Shown piece by piece: positions 8,931 through 17,014 of a DNA stretch of 64,000 bases. Origin of the DNA: Xanthocytophaga flava (GTDB taxonomy: Bacteria > Bacteroidota > Bacteroidia > Cytophagales > 172606-1); contig NZ_JASJOR010000016.1 in NCBI RefSeq assembly GCF_030068545.1, positions 124,001 through 188,000 of the forward strand. Direction: 5' to 3'. The translations under genes were made by a program, and so were the position numbers. Position 1 is the stretch's first letter, and each line of letters begins with the position of its first letter. Below the pieces are notes generated by a model. That model ran no database searches. It worked only from the letters and a program-made list of their open reading frames with translations, and was not told the DNA's origin.

Positions 8931-9401
8931 TTAAGCATGATGGTCAATATTCCTCTCCTCAATCCCCACCTTCCTTAACCAATCAGGGACAAAGAAGCTT
9001 GGGCAGGCTTTGTTGTCAAATTGGTTGTGCCCGGCAATCTTGATGTTAGGCGCATAGGCAAGTACTTCATGAATCATTGTTTCGATTTGCTGAGGCGTAC
9101 GGGTGTCCTGGGCTTTGTGGAAGGTTTTATCCAGGCCCCCTACGTAGCATAGGTGGCGGGAGATGGAGTTGATGCCTGCTACTCCGTTTGTGATCTCGAA
9201 AGGGTCTATGGTCAGGTTGTTGTTGTGTTTGACGAACTGGTGACGCTAGCCGTCGAGTAGAATCAGATCAGAGTAGCCGACTTGCTTCCAGTCGTTGCCA
9301 TAGGGTTTGGGAGCGGTGTGCCAGCGTTTGACATCTTCAGCCGAGATCCAGCGTCCGGCAGGAGTGGCGGTGCAGTGTATAATCAGGTATTGGAAGTGCA
9401 T
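8931..9401 (-). pseudogene. N-acetylmuramoyl-L-alanine amidase with in-frame TAG
   Basis: A phage-type (T7-lysozyme-like) amidase of 156 positions, which would cleave the MurNAc-L-Ala bond of peptidoglycan. The frame from ATG at 9401 to TAA at 8931-8933 is intact except for TAG at 9248-9246 (codon 52). It begins MHFQYLIIHCTATPAGRW, with the zinc-ligand His in IIHCTAT. It then reads VGYSDLILLDG, stop, RHQFVK, ITNGVAGINSISRHLCYVGG and IAGHNQFDNKACPSFFVPDW, which holds the second His and the Cys ligand. All catalytic residues remain and there is no frameshift. Either it is a very recent pseudogene, or the TAG is read through. It lies downstream of a holin-like gene, a normal lysis order. Confidence 0.8.
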
Positions 9402-9472
9402 GGTGTAGGTGGTTTATTATGCATAGTGGGCTATTGAAAGAGAACAGGACGGGTTATGGATACGTTGTGCTC

Positions 9473-9547
9473 TTCCCCAGGCTGTGTGTTATCACCAACC
9501 TGAACGATGGGAAACAGGGGCGTTGGTGATAACACCAACGACGGGAA
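9473..9547. repeat. 73-75-bp palindromic repeat, copy B
   Basis: Second copy of the family. Arms GTGTTATCACCAAC (9486-9499) and its complement (9522-9535), outer ends TTCCC and GGGAA. It sits between the amidase and holin-like genes of the phage-like island, so it inserted into that unit or travelled with it. The alternative inner stem is weakened here (CAGGCTG instead of CAGGTTG). Confidence 0.75.
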
Positions 9548-9575
9548 CGACGGGTTGTGAAGCCGTCCTGTTTTG

Positions 9576-9785
9576 TTATTTAGGATCTCTCATGGAGAAG
9601 AAACCTACTGTTGAAATAAAGGCCAGTAATGAAGCGAAAGCTTGTGTATCGATTCGGTTAACCAGCCAGAGAATATATCCTGAGAAGGTGAATAAACCCA
9701 GGGTTGAGGTTTTCCAGTTGTCTAGCACAAACTGGAGGTAATCGTATATCGATTTTGCTATCGGGTATGCGGGTTTAGTTAACAC
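9576..9785 (-). CDS. Small holin-like membrane protein
   Basis: 69 residues with two hydrophobic stretches (TSTLGLFTFSGYILWLV and AFASLLAFISTVGFFSM) and a short charged C-terminus (RDPK). This layout resembles the small holin-like proteins found beside amidases in phages of Bacteroidota. It is on the same strand as the amidase, 174 bp upstream of it, and downstream of the VRR-NUC gene. It is the only uninterrupted gene in the island. A role in permeabilising the membrane for the amidase is inferred from context only. Confidence 0.55.
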   Translation of the reverse strand: MLTKPAYPIAKSIYDYLQFVLDNWKTSTLGLFTFSGYILWLVNRIDTQAFASLLAFISTVGFFSMRDPK

Positions 9786-10167
9786 TTACACTATCCTTTT
9801 GAAAAGAGTTCCCCTTTTGTCCTTCTGAAAGAACCTTGTGACAAATAGTGTCATGTTTCCTTTCTGAGCGAAAAAATACTCTCCAAATCCAAAGGCCGCC
9901 GGTCTTGGCACGAGATTCTTTCAGGAAGACAGGGAAAATGAAAGATCCTTTCAGGAGGCCAATAAGGGAGTATTTTGATAAGTTGATAGCATTGGTTAAT
10001 GGAGTGTGCCTGATAGCTATAGTGATTTATTTTTCTTTCAATCACTATAGCTATCAACACTTGCAAATGATCCCAATAACGATTGTTTCCTTGGTGAGAT
10101 AGAAAGCTGATTCCTATGGCAATCAAGTATGGTTTTTAGCGCTATAATGGTTAGCTATACAGATTGA
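9786..10167. other. Gene-free gap with nested inverted repeats
   Basis: 382 bp between the holin-like and VRR-NUC genes. It holds an inverted pair, TGTCCTTCTGAAAGAA (9818-9833) and TTCTTTCAGGAAGACA (9916-9931). The same TTCTTTCAGGAGGACAGG-like core also occurs at 1994-2011. A partial copy is at 9948-9960. A perfect 17-bp stem follows at 10011-10056. Open frames here on both strands are not protein-like. Confidence 0.5.
10011..10056. repeat. Perfect 17-bp stem-loop
   Basis: TGATAGCTATAGTGATT (10011-10027) pairs perfectly with 10040-10056 across a 12-base pyrimidine-rich loop. There is no T-run, so it is not a standard terminator. It lies within the phage-like island and could be a binding site, a recombination site or a protective 3' structure. 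Confidence 0.6.
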
Positions 10168-10536
10168 TTAGTATAGCGATTGTTGTGTATGAATACTCTC
10201 AATCAGGTGTTGAAACTCTTCCAGGCTGCGTACAATCTGGTAAGCACCTCCCTGTGATTCGACCAGTTTCTGAAACTATTTCTGTTCAGGGGTTTGATAG
10301 CCTGCTAAGTTCTTAAGTTCGATAAAGTAGCTTTTGCCTGCAAAGAAGTATTCCAGGTCAGATACCCCTTTCACTATGCCTAAGACTTTGTTTAGTGCGC
10401 CTTTGATGGCATTATGACTGTTGTTGTTATGGGTATGTAGCAGACCTCTGTAAGCTGAAAAGGTATTCTAGTGCCATTGGAAGCATAAGGCTTGTATACG
10501 GGTTTCGGATGGTTGTATGGAAATATGAGGTAGCAT
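10168..10536 (-). pseudogene. VRR-NUC nuclease with two in-frame TAG codons
   Basis: A 122-position frame from ATG at 10536 to TAA at 10168-10170, interrupted by TAG at codon 23 (10470-10468) and codon 87 (10278-10276) but with no frameshift. The product resembles the phage-type VRR-NUC (PD-D/E-XK) nuclease: ETRIQALCFQWH, stop, NTFSAYRGLLHTHNNNSHN, VSDLEYFF, YFIELKNLAGYQTPEQK, stop, FQKLVESQGGAYQIVRSLEEF. The Asp of VSD, the ELK active-site pair and the terminal VRS-like motif are all present. Such enzymes process branched DNA in phages. It is either decayed or needs TAG readthrough. Confidence 0.75.
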
Positions 10537-10686
10537 TTGGGTATAATTGTGTAGGTGAAAACTCGGTTATTGGTGTGTATTGGTGTATTTGTGGTCCTTT
10601 GAGTCGGTTTGTGGTTTTTATTAGCTAACCATTGATTGAATATTAGTTTGCATTAGCCTATTTAGGGTAGTCTATAGGTTTATTTA

Positions 10687-10722
10687 TACCCCTATATATT
10701 TATATATATATAGGGGTATATA
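10687..10722. repeat. AT-rich perfect 14-bp stem-loop
   Basis: TATACCCCTATATA (10687-10700) pairs perfectly with 10709-10722 across 8 bases. Flanking TATAGGTTTAT and ATAAATCTATATCC extend the symmetry imperfectly. It lies in the 234-bp gap between the winged-helix fragment and the VRR-NUC start and could hold the promoter or a replication-type site of the island. Confidence 0.55.
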
Positions 10723-10770
10723 AATCTATATCCTATATGCGAGACCTAAACGGTAAGAGTATCATTTACC

Positions 10771-11151
10771 CTACTTGCCTTTGGGGATACAAAGATGATA
10801 AGTGGTATCGCGCCGATCTCCTTCCAAACGGATATAGCCAAACTCAACCGCATCCGAGAGCATGCGTTTGACCTTACTTTCATTTTCATGGCTAATCTCC
10901 AATACCACTTTTTTCAGCTCCATAGAAGAAGCCTGAGTAGACATAAGTTTGGTAAATGCTTTTTTGATAATATCGCTTAGTTGAACTTGTCCGGCTTTGG
11001 GCTGTCCTGTCTGGATCGGTGTATGGTAGTCTGCAGGCATAAAGAAGTCTTTTTCTGTATCCCAGTTAAAATATTTTTCTACCGGATGATGACTATGGGA
11101 TAACTTGCCCAGGTCAAAGGAAGAGGTAAGTACACGGGTACCAGATGAACT
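10771..11151 (-). pseudogene. Truncated protein with winged-helix-like C-terminus
   Basis: The frame is open from just after a TGA at 11154-11152 to TAG at 10773-10771 (127 codons). An internal ATG at 11040 would give 89 residues. The part above the ATG (TRVLTSSFDLGKLSHSHHP, EKYFNWDTEKDFF) is protein-like, so the original gene began further upstream. The C-terminus (SMELKKVVLEISHENESKVK, MLSDAVEFGYIRLEGD) reads like a winged helix. No family is recognised. The upstream end is lost close to a fragment of the long repeat at 11229-11300. This looks like a gene decapitated by a rearrangement. Confidence 0.45.
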
Positions 11152-11228
11152 TCAATGATAACACCTATCGATTTCCTGCTAATGCTACTGAGTATGGACA
11201 TAAAACTGAGTAGTACAATATAGAGTAC

Positions 11229-11300
11229 TTTTCCCAAACCCACACTTTCAAAAGTATAGGCTTGGGTTTTACTCATATCCTAAATTCGGGATCACTCATG
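11229..11300 (-). repeat. Long structured repeat, 5' fragment (R1)
   Basis: About 72 bp matching only the head of the long repeat family, in minus orientation. It begins at 11300 with ATGAGTGATCCCGAATTTAG, then ATGAGTAAAACCCAAGCC, and it retains stem 1 with partner GGTTTGGG. The remaining 260-320 bp of the element are missing and coding-like sequence follows. Full copies are at 23594, 32868, 36302 and 37704. Confidence 0.75.
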
Positions 11301-11365
11301 TTTATGCATTACTGTGAATTATGCACAAATACATTGTATACAATAAACCAGACACAGTGTGAAGA

Positions 11366-12445
11366 TTACTCATGTACTTCCACTCCCTGTGCCTTCATTT
11401 GCTCCAATAGTGAAGCAAACTCCTGGTAGTTAGGATACGAGAACGGATTACCTTTGACATATAAGGCCTTTAAATGAGGAAGCTGAACGAGTTGTGGCCC
11501 CAGCTTTCTCATCTGATTGTCTGAAATATCCAGCTCTTCCAGGTTTTTCATTTCAAAGACAACAGGGGGGATAGCTTTTAGTGCATTTTCACTGATATAC
11601 AAAAGACTCACCTTATCCAGTTTCTGCAGATTCTCTGGTAAAGAAGTGAGGACATTCCCTCTCAGGTAAATCTCCGTCAGGTTTGAAAGATCTCCTATCT
11701 GTTCCGGAATCCTGTCTATCTTGTTATAGGAAATAGCCAGGGCTTCCTGGGTTTTAATCTGACAGAGCACCATAGGGAATTCTGTAAACTCGTTGTAATA
11801 TAGATCGAGATACTTCAATGAATGCAGCTTCCGAAGTTTGGCAGGTAGCTCGCTTAAGTGATTGTGGTAGAATCCTACCCGTTGGAGCGATCTGATTGTA
11901 GGGACTACCTTAGGAAATTTTACAAATGCATTGTTATTACACACCAGCTGTTCCAGTCTCTTATTTCTTCGAAGCCTTCTGGGTAATTGTGTTAATGCAC
12001 ACTCTGCCAGATTGATGTTTTGGATATGTTTGTTCTTTCGAAAACGAAGTTTTTTGTAGTTGATTGGATTGCCACTCAAATCGAGTTGTTGCAATGAATC
12101 CATTTCAGATACCCAGGCAGGAAGAGAGGTAATACGATGTTTGCGAAGAAGTAAACTTTTCAGATTGCGGCATCGGGCAATTTCCGCAGGTACTTCCTGT
12201 AGTCCATTGTTTATTTCTTTTGTTTGCCAGCGAATGATAGGTTCTTTTCTGTTTGAGATAGTATCATACATTTCAACACGTTCATACCGAATGTCTTTAT
12301 TCTGAAGGTTGATTGTCAGGATGGTATCCGGACGTGTGGTTTGTCGGATTTGTTCCAGTGTGGTAGCCACTCCTTTGTCTGGCGATTGTGCTTGTAATAC
12401 CAAGCAACTGGCTAATACCCAGAATGTAACAAATAAGTGTTTCAT
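11366..12445 (-). CDS. Exported leucine-rich repeat protein
   Basis: 359 residues with an N-terminal signal peptide (MKHLFVTFWVLASCLVLQAQ). From about residue 85 to 345 there are roughly eleven 22-24-residue leucine-rich repeats, for example LKYLDLYYNEFTEFPMVLC, LTEIYLRGNVLTSLPENLQK and LEELDISDNQMRKLGPQLV. Such solenoids bind proteins. The signal peptide places this one in the periplasm or at the outer surface. No catalytic or sorting domain follows. It stands alone, 3' to the repeat fragment R1. The partner cannot be inferred. Confidence 0.88.
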   Translation of the reverse strand: MKHLFVTFWVLASCLVLQAQSPDKGVATTLEQIRQTTRPDTILTINLQNKDIRYERVEMYDTISNRKEPIIRWQTKEINNGLQEVPAEIARCRNLKSLLLRKHRITSLPAWVSEMDSLQQLDLSGNPINYKKLRFRKNKHIQNINLAECALTQLPRRLRRNKRLEQLVCNNNAFVKFPKVVPTIRSLQRVGFYHNHLSELPAKLRKLHSLKYLDLYYNEFTEFPMVLCQIKTQEALAISYNKIDRIPEQIGDLSNLTEIYLRGNVLTSLPENLQKLDKVSLLYISENALKAIPPVVFEMKNLEELDISDNQMRKLGPQLVQLPHLKALYVKGNPFSYPNYQEFASLLEQMKAQGVEVHE

Positions 12446-12538
12446 AGGTGTTAATGGATTTTGTTGGATCTAATTTATAACTAATTATTTAGTTGTAAAA
12501 GAGTTGAAGATATTTTCTTTTGAAGGAAGAGACGCGGT

Positions 12539-12569
12539 TTTGAAAATCTCACTGGATTTTATACCTTTC
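12539..12569 (+). promoter_or_regulatory. Bacteroidota-type promoter for the esterase gene
   Basis: TTTG (12539-12542), exactly 19 bases, then TACCTTTC (12562-12569). This is a 7-of-8 match to the TAnnTTTG -7 box at ideal spacing, 33 bases before the esterase ATG. Confidence 0.55.
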
Positions 12570-12601
12570 TTTTGCCGCATTCGCCTAACCAACCTCCAAA
12601 C

Positions 12602-14347
12602 ATGAAGAAAATGTATTTACCTGCTCGGACAGTACTCTGGTGCACTGTCTGTGTATTCTTTTTGGTAGCCTGTAACTCCTCTAAAAGCAAAGGGCCACAG
12701 TTTTTAATCACATTTAGCGATAGTCTCAGCAAAGATCCCCTTGATGGCAGGTTGTTGCTTATGATTGCACAGGATACAGCCAAAGGCGAACCTCGTAATC
12801 AGGTAGGTGATAGTCCGGGAAGTACCCAGATTTTTGGGATAGATGTAGACGGATGGAAAGCAGGAGAAGAGAAAACAATAGATGGCACTGTATTTGGTTA
12901 CCCGCTAAAAAGCTTGTCGGAGCTAACGGCTGGTGACTATTATGTGCAGGCGCTACTGCATAAGTATGAAACATGTAAACTGAAAGATGGCCGTGTATTG
13001 AAGCTGCCTATGGATAGAGGAGAAGGACAAAACTGGCGTACTGCACCCGGCAATTTGTACAGCGTTCCTGCAAAAGTAACCATTGGTACAGATGGCAATA
13101 TTGCTGTCACACTCACAAAAGCCAATCCTGCCATTGCTGTTCCCAAGGATACGAAATACATCAAACATATACGTATTCAAAGCAAGCTGCTAACCGAATT
13201 CTGGGGACGTCCTATGTACCTGGGTGCCCACGTATTACTTCCTGAAGGATTTGACGAACATCCGGAAGCGCATTATCCGCTTTGTATCAATCATGGCCAC
13301 TTTCCAAGCGACTTTGACGGATTCAGTCCGGAACCTCCTGCTGCGGATATGGATACCTCTGATTATAGCGACCGTTTCCATATCTATGGCTATAAAAAGA
13401 TTGTCGCTCAGGAAGCACATAACTTTTACAAAACATGGACAAGTAAAAACTTCCCTCGTATGTTGATTATTGAAATTCAACATGCCAACCCTTATTATGA
13501 TGATTCCTATGCTGTAAACTCAGCCAATATTGGTCCGTATGGAGATGCTATAACCTATGAACTCATTCCCTATATTGAAAAGCAGTTCAGGGGAATAGGA
13601 CAAGGCTGGGCTCGGTTTCTATATGGAGGATCAACAGGTGGTTGGGAAGCTCTGGCTGCACAGATATTTTATCCGGATCAATATGGTGGATGTTTTGCTG
13701 CATGCCCGGACCCTATTGATTTTCGGGCTTATACACAGGTTAACATCTACAAAGATAAAAACGCCTACTATACCGAAGGACCATTCCGTAAAGTCTCCAA
13801 GCCAGGATATCGTAATTACTTAGGGCATATCACCACAACCATTGCCGATATGAATCACCTGGAACTGGTACTGGGTACCAAAACCCGTTCCGGTGGACAA
13901 TGGGATATCTGGGAGGCTGTTTATTCGCCTGTTGGAGAAGATGGCTATCCTAAACGAATCTTTGACAAAATGACAGGCGAAATAGATACGATGGTGGCAC
14001 AATACTGGCACAATAACTATGACCTCACGTATATCATGCAGCGAGACTGGTCTGCGTTAGGCCCCAAGCTGACAGGCAAAATCAATATCTATTGTGGTGA
14101 TATGGATAACTATTATCTGAACAATGCAGTATATCTGGCTGAAGATTTTCTAAAAAAGACGAAAAACTTCACAGAAGGAGGTGAAGTGAAATATGGAGAT
14201 AGGGCTGAACACTGTTGGAATGGTGATCCTACTTTGCCCAATTATCTGTCACGGTTGCATTACAATACCATGTATATCCCCAAGATTTTGAAGCTAATCG
14301 AGAAAAATGCACCCAAAGGTGCTGATCTGAAAAGCTGGCGTTACTAA
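12602..14347 (+). CDS. Lipoprotein esterase, alpha/beta-hydrolase fold
   Basis: 581 residues. The start at 12602 (MKKMYLPARTVLWCTVCVFF) leads into a lipobox, LVACN, so the protein is lipid-anchored. Residues from about 200 on form an esterase-D-like alpha/beta-hydrolase. The nucleophile serine is in LYGGSTGGWEALA, there is an acid in the CGDMDNYY region, and the late histidine is in RAEHCWNGD. The large N-terminal part (about 25-190) is a beta-rich accessory domain. It probably cleaves an ester in the periplasm or at the surface; the substrate is unknown. The promoter at 12539-12569 fits this start. The HD-domain gene follows after 42 bp and may be co-transcribed. Confidence 0.8.
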   Translation: MKKMYLPARTVLWCTVCVFFLVACNSSKSKGPQFLITFSDSLSKDPLDGRLLLMIAQDTAKGEPRNQVGDSPGSTQIFGIDVDGWKAGEEKTIDGTVFGYPLKSLSELTAGDYYVQALLHKYETCKLKDGRVLKLPMDRGEGQNWRTAPGNLYSVPAKVTIGTDGNIAVTLTKANPAIAVPKDTKYIKHIRIQSKLLTEFWGRPMYLGAHVLLPEGFDEHPEAHYPLCINHGHFPSDFDGFSPEPPAADMDTSDYSDRFHIYGYKKIVAQEAHNFYKTWTSKNFPRMLIIEIQHANPYYDDSYAVNSANIGPYGDAITYELIPYIEKQFRGIGQGWARFLYGGSTGGWEALAAQIFYPDQYGGCFAACPDPIDFRAYTQVNIYKDKNAYYTEGPFRKVSKPGYRNYLGHITTTIADMNHLELVLGTKTRSGGQWDIWEAVYSPVGEDGYPKRIFDKMTGEIDTMVAQYWHNNYDLTYIMQRDWSALGPKLTGKINIYCGDMDNYYLNNAVYLAEDFLKKTKNFTEGGEVKYGDRAEHCWNGDPTLPNYLSRLHYNTMYIPKILKLIEKNAPKGADLKSWRY

Positions 14348-14389
14348 AAACAATACCCTTCAACCTAACCTATTTGCACCATTTTATTC

Positions 14390-14989
14390 ATGCTTACACA
14401 CGATTTAGGCAGACAAGTTTTTGGCAATCCTGCCAATGCCGGTAATACTATATCCTTACAGGATGCTAACCAGTTATTAGACGATTGGGTAAAAAATGAG
14501 AGTTTAAAAAGGCATATGCGGCAGGTGGCTGCTTTGATGAAAGCATGGGCCAGGGAAGTAGAGAAACTGGATGACGTTGGACAACTGAAATGGGAAACAG
14601 CTGGCTTGCTTCATGATGCCGACTGGGATCAGTGGCCTGACGACCATTGTAAACGCATTGTGGAGGAACTGGAGAAACGAGACATTGATCCGGAGATTAT
14701 TCATGCTATTGCCTCTCATGGACCCCGTTTTTTTGGAGTGGAGCCTGTAACCACTATGGACAAAATGTTGTATGCCTTTGATGAGTTGTCAGGTTTTATC
14801 CATGCCTATTCTTTGATGCGCCCCACAGGCTATGAAGGGATGGATGTCAAAGGTGTACGAAAACGACTCAAGGACAAAGCCTTTGCTGCACAGGTTTCCA
14901 GAGAGGATATTGCAGATGCAGCACAACGGGCAGCAAGGGAAGTAGACGAACTAATCGCTTTTGCTATTACACATCAGGCAGGTGTGTAA
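14390..14989 (+). CDS. HD-domain phosphohydrolase
   Basis: A 199-residue cytoplasmic protein with the metal-binding HD signature. The first His is in LKRHMRQVAALM, the His-Asp pair in AGLLHDADWDQW, and a further His in IIHAIASHG. Members hydrolyse phosphate bonds of nucleotides or related metabolites; the exact substrate cannot be assigned. It follows the esterase by 42 bp and is followed by a good terminator (15015-15075), so the two probably share a transcript. Confidence 0.8.
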   Translation: MLTHDLGRQVFGNPANAGNTISLQDANQLLDDWVKNESLKRHMRQVAALMKAWAREVEKLDDVGQLKWETAGLLHDADWDQWPDDHCKRIVEELEKRDIDPEIIHAIASHGPRFFGVEPVTTMDKMLYAFDELSGFIHAYSLMRPTGYEGMDVKGVRKRLKDKAFAAQVSREDIADAAQRAAREVDELIAFAITHQAGV

Positions 14990-15014
14990 ATCTCTTCATT
15001 TTAGTATAAAACCT

Positions 15015-15075
15015 CCGGTGATAACATAAATAAATCCTGTTTATTGAGATTTAAATATGTTATTACCGGTTTTTT
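15015..15075 (+). terminator. Rho-independent terminator
   Basis: CCGGTGATAACATA (15015-15028) pairs with TATGTTATTACCGG (15056-15069), with one G-T wobble, and is followed at once by six T. It ends the esterase/HD transcript. Confidence 0.8.
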
Positions 15076-15182
15076 ATAGTCTTTATTTTATTTTGTTTTT
15101 ATTTTTTATACATTCGGTGCCTGATTTAAAATTTAACTATATCTAGTTTCATTTGTAAGTTAAGTAGAATAGCTGTCGATGT

Positions 15183-15806
15183 ATGAAAGATAAGAGGGAT
15201 GTATATAAGGATAGAATACTACCACTTAAGGAAAGTGATTTATCTTTATGGAACCGCTTCAGAAGCGGTGATAGGGAGGCTTTTTCTACCATTTATAGAT
15301 TGTATGTTTCTGCTTTGTACAATTACGGTATGAAGCTTTCCAGGGATAGAGAGCAGGTAAAGGATGCTGTTCAGGATTTATTTATTGAACTCTGGAAAAA
15401 CCATAGCACAATAGGCGAAACAACAAATATCAAATATTATCTCTACAAGTGTATTCGTCGTAAAATTATCCGGAACATAGAACAGTCTGCTAAGTTTCTG
15501 CCTGATATCGGTTTTACAACTGAAAATAACTACAATCCAGTATCCTCTCCTGAGGACTTACTTATTGACATCCAGTCTGTAGACCAGAAAAAAGTTTACC
15601 TGAACAAAGCTCTGACTCACTTGACTCAGCGCCAGCGGGAAGCATTATTTCTGAAATATTATGATAGTCTGAGCAATAGTGAAATTGCCTCTCTTATGGC
15701 TGTTAATGAACAGTCTGTTTACAATCTGGTGTATCAGGGATTACAACTCCTCAGAAAATTCTTTCCTGTTGAGGTTCTCCTCTTCTTTTGTATTCTCTCT
15801 TTCTAA
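15183..15806 (+). CDS. ECF RNA polymerase sigma factor
   Basis: A 207-residue extracytoplasmic-function sigma factor. Region 2 lies at about residues 25-95 (FRSGDREAFSTIYRLYVSAL, DAVQDLFIELWKN). Region 4 is at about 140-195 (LTHLTQRQREALFLKYYDSL, SNSEIASLMAVNEQSVYNLV). It directs polymerase to a small regulon, here most likely the SusC/SusD genes downstream. It is followed after 167 bp by the FecR-type anti-sigma gene. This arrangement is the standard cell-surface signalling unit: a receptor binds ligand, the anti-sigma releases the factor, and the receptor operon is induced. Confidence 0.93.
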   Translation: MKDKRDVYKDRILPLKESDLSLWNRFRSGDREAFSTIYRLYVSALYNYGMKLSRDREQVKDAVQDLFIELWKNHSTIGETTNIKYYLYKCIRRKIIRNIEQSAKFLPDIGFTTENNYNPVSSPEDLLIDIQSVDQKKVYLNKALTHLTQRQREALFLKYYDSLSNSEIASLMAVNEQSVYNLVYQGLQLLRKFFPVEVLLFFCILSF

Positions 15807-15973
15807 GTAAATCTATCCTCAAATAACTCCGTCCATTTTGGATTCCTTAAGCTCTGTAGCCACAATTCTATCCTGTTTTAAAATATTTTGAGAAATTTTT
15901 AAATTTTTTCGAGTAGAAAAGATAAGATAGCTGCTTTTGGTTAAAAATCGTTACACTAACCCACTCGTTATCT

Positions 15974-17014
15974 ATGACGGATTATTCCGATTTCAGTGCA
16001 GAAGACTTTGCTATGGATGACTATTTCATTCAGTGGGTAAAATCTTCTGCGGATTCTTCAACCAGCGAGTTTTGGACCAGCTGGCTTGAACAGTATCCGG
16101 ACAAGAAAGATACGATAGTTCAAGCCAGACAACTGGTCTTTTCGGTTGACTTTGAAGAGACATTTCCTGACCAGAAAGAAGTGCAGTCCATGTGGCAGGT
16201 AATCTCAGACCAGGCATTTGAAGAAGAGATACTGGAGAGGGAGACAAGCACAACAACTATCTTCCGTACACAGGTATTCAAAATTGCTGCAAGTATCCTC
16301 TTAGTGGTTTTACCTATCGGAGGTGGACTTTATTACTGGTACACCCAGCAACAAGAGGTTTCATATCTTACCCAAAATGGGCAGGTGAAAGCTGTTTTGT
16401 TGCCAGATGGATCGCAGGTAACATTGAATGCAAACTCCGTTATCCGGTTTAATCCTTCCCTGCAAACTGATCAGATACGGGAAGTATGGCTGGATGGAGA
16501 AGCCTTCTTCCATGTAAAAAGAACAGCCTCTAAGGCACGTTTCATTGTGCACACCAAACAACTGAATGTAGAAGTGCTGGGTACAACCTTTAATGTAAAT
16601 ACCCGCCATAAGAAGACACGCGTGATTCTCAATACAGGAAAAGTGACACTGACCTTATCAGAACATAAACAAGATCCTCCCATTCAGATGGTACCCGGAG
16701 ACTTGGTTGAGTGTAAAGAAAGTGAGAAAAAGATCATGAAAAAAACAGTAAATCCTGATACCTACAGTTCCTGGACTCAGAGCAGATTGGTTTTTAATGG
16801 AACTACACTCGCTGAAATTGCAGAGATTTTAGCTGATACGCAGGGAGTAAAACTAACTTTGCAAGACACGTCAATGGCATCACTTCAATTTTCAGGTTCT
16901 GTCTCAGCAAACAGAACAGATCTGCTGCTGTTGAAATTATCTAAGGCATTTCGGCTGAATATTGTCCGACAGCCTACCGGAGAAATACTACTGGAAAAAT
17001 CCACACATGAATAA
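15974..17014 (+). CDS. FecR-family anti-sigma factor
   Basis: A 346-residue inner-membrane sigma regulator. The N-terminal ~95 residues are the cytoplasmic sigma-binding part. A single membrane helix follows (IAASILLVVLPIGGGLYYW). The periplasmic FecR domain (VLLPDGSQVTLNANSVIRF, VEVLGTTFNVNT) comes next, with a C-terminal DUF4974-like domain (LVFNGTTLAEIAEILADTQG). It should hold the ECF factor inactive until the STN domain of the receptor signals. It overlaps the start of the SusC gene by 8 bp, which argues for translational coupling and a one-to-one partnership. Confidence 0.93.
   Translation: MTDYSDFSAEDFAMDDYFIQWVKSSADSSTSEFWTSWLEQYPDKKDTIVQARQLVFSVDFEETFPDQKEVQSMWQVISDQAFEEEILERETSTTTIFRTQVFKIAASILLVVLPIGGGLYYWYTQQQEVSYLTQNGQVKAVLLPDGSQVTLNANSVIRFNPSLQTDQIREVWLDGEAFFHVKRTASKARFIVHTKQLNVEVLGTTFNVNTRHKKTRVILNTGKVTLTLSEHKQDPPIQMVPGDLVECKESEKKIMKKTVNPDTYSSWTQSRLVFNGTTLAEIAEILADTQGVKLTLQDTSMASLQFSGSVSANRTDLLLLKLSKAFRLNIVRQPTGEILLEKSTHE

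Noticed and set aside
9484..10126. Frames 9484-9741 (+), 9848-10102 (+) and 9851-10126 (-)
   Set aside because: The first is opposite the holin-like gene and includes repeat copy B. The other two span inverted repeats and overlap each other on opposite strands, with no protein-like pattern.
13224..13483. Overlapping frames on both strands inside the esterase gene
   Set aside because: They are shadows in a region where the esterase frame shows clear protein features.
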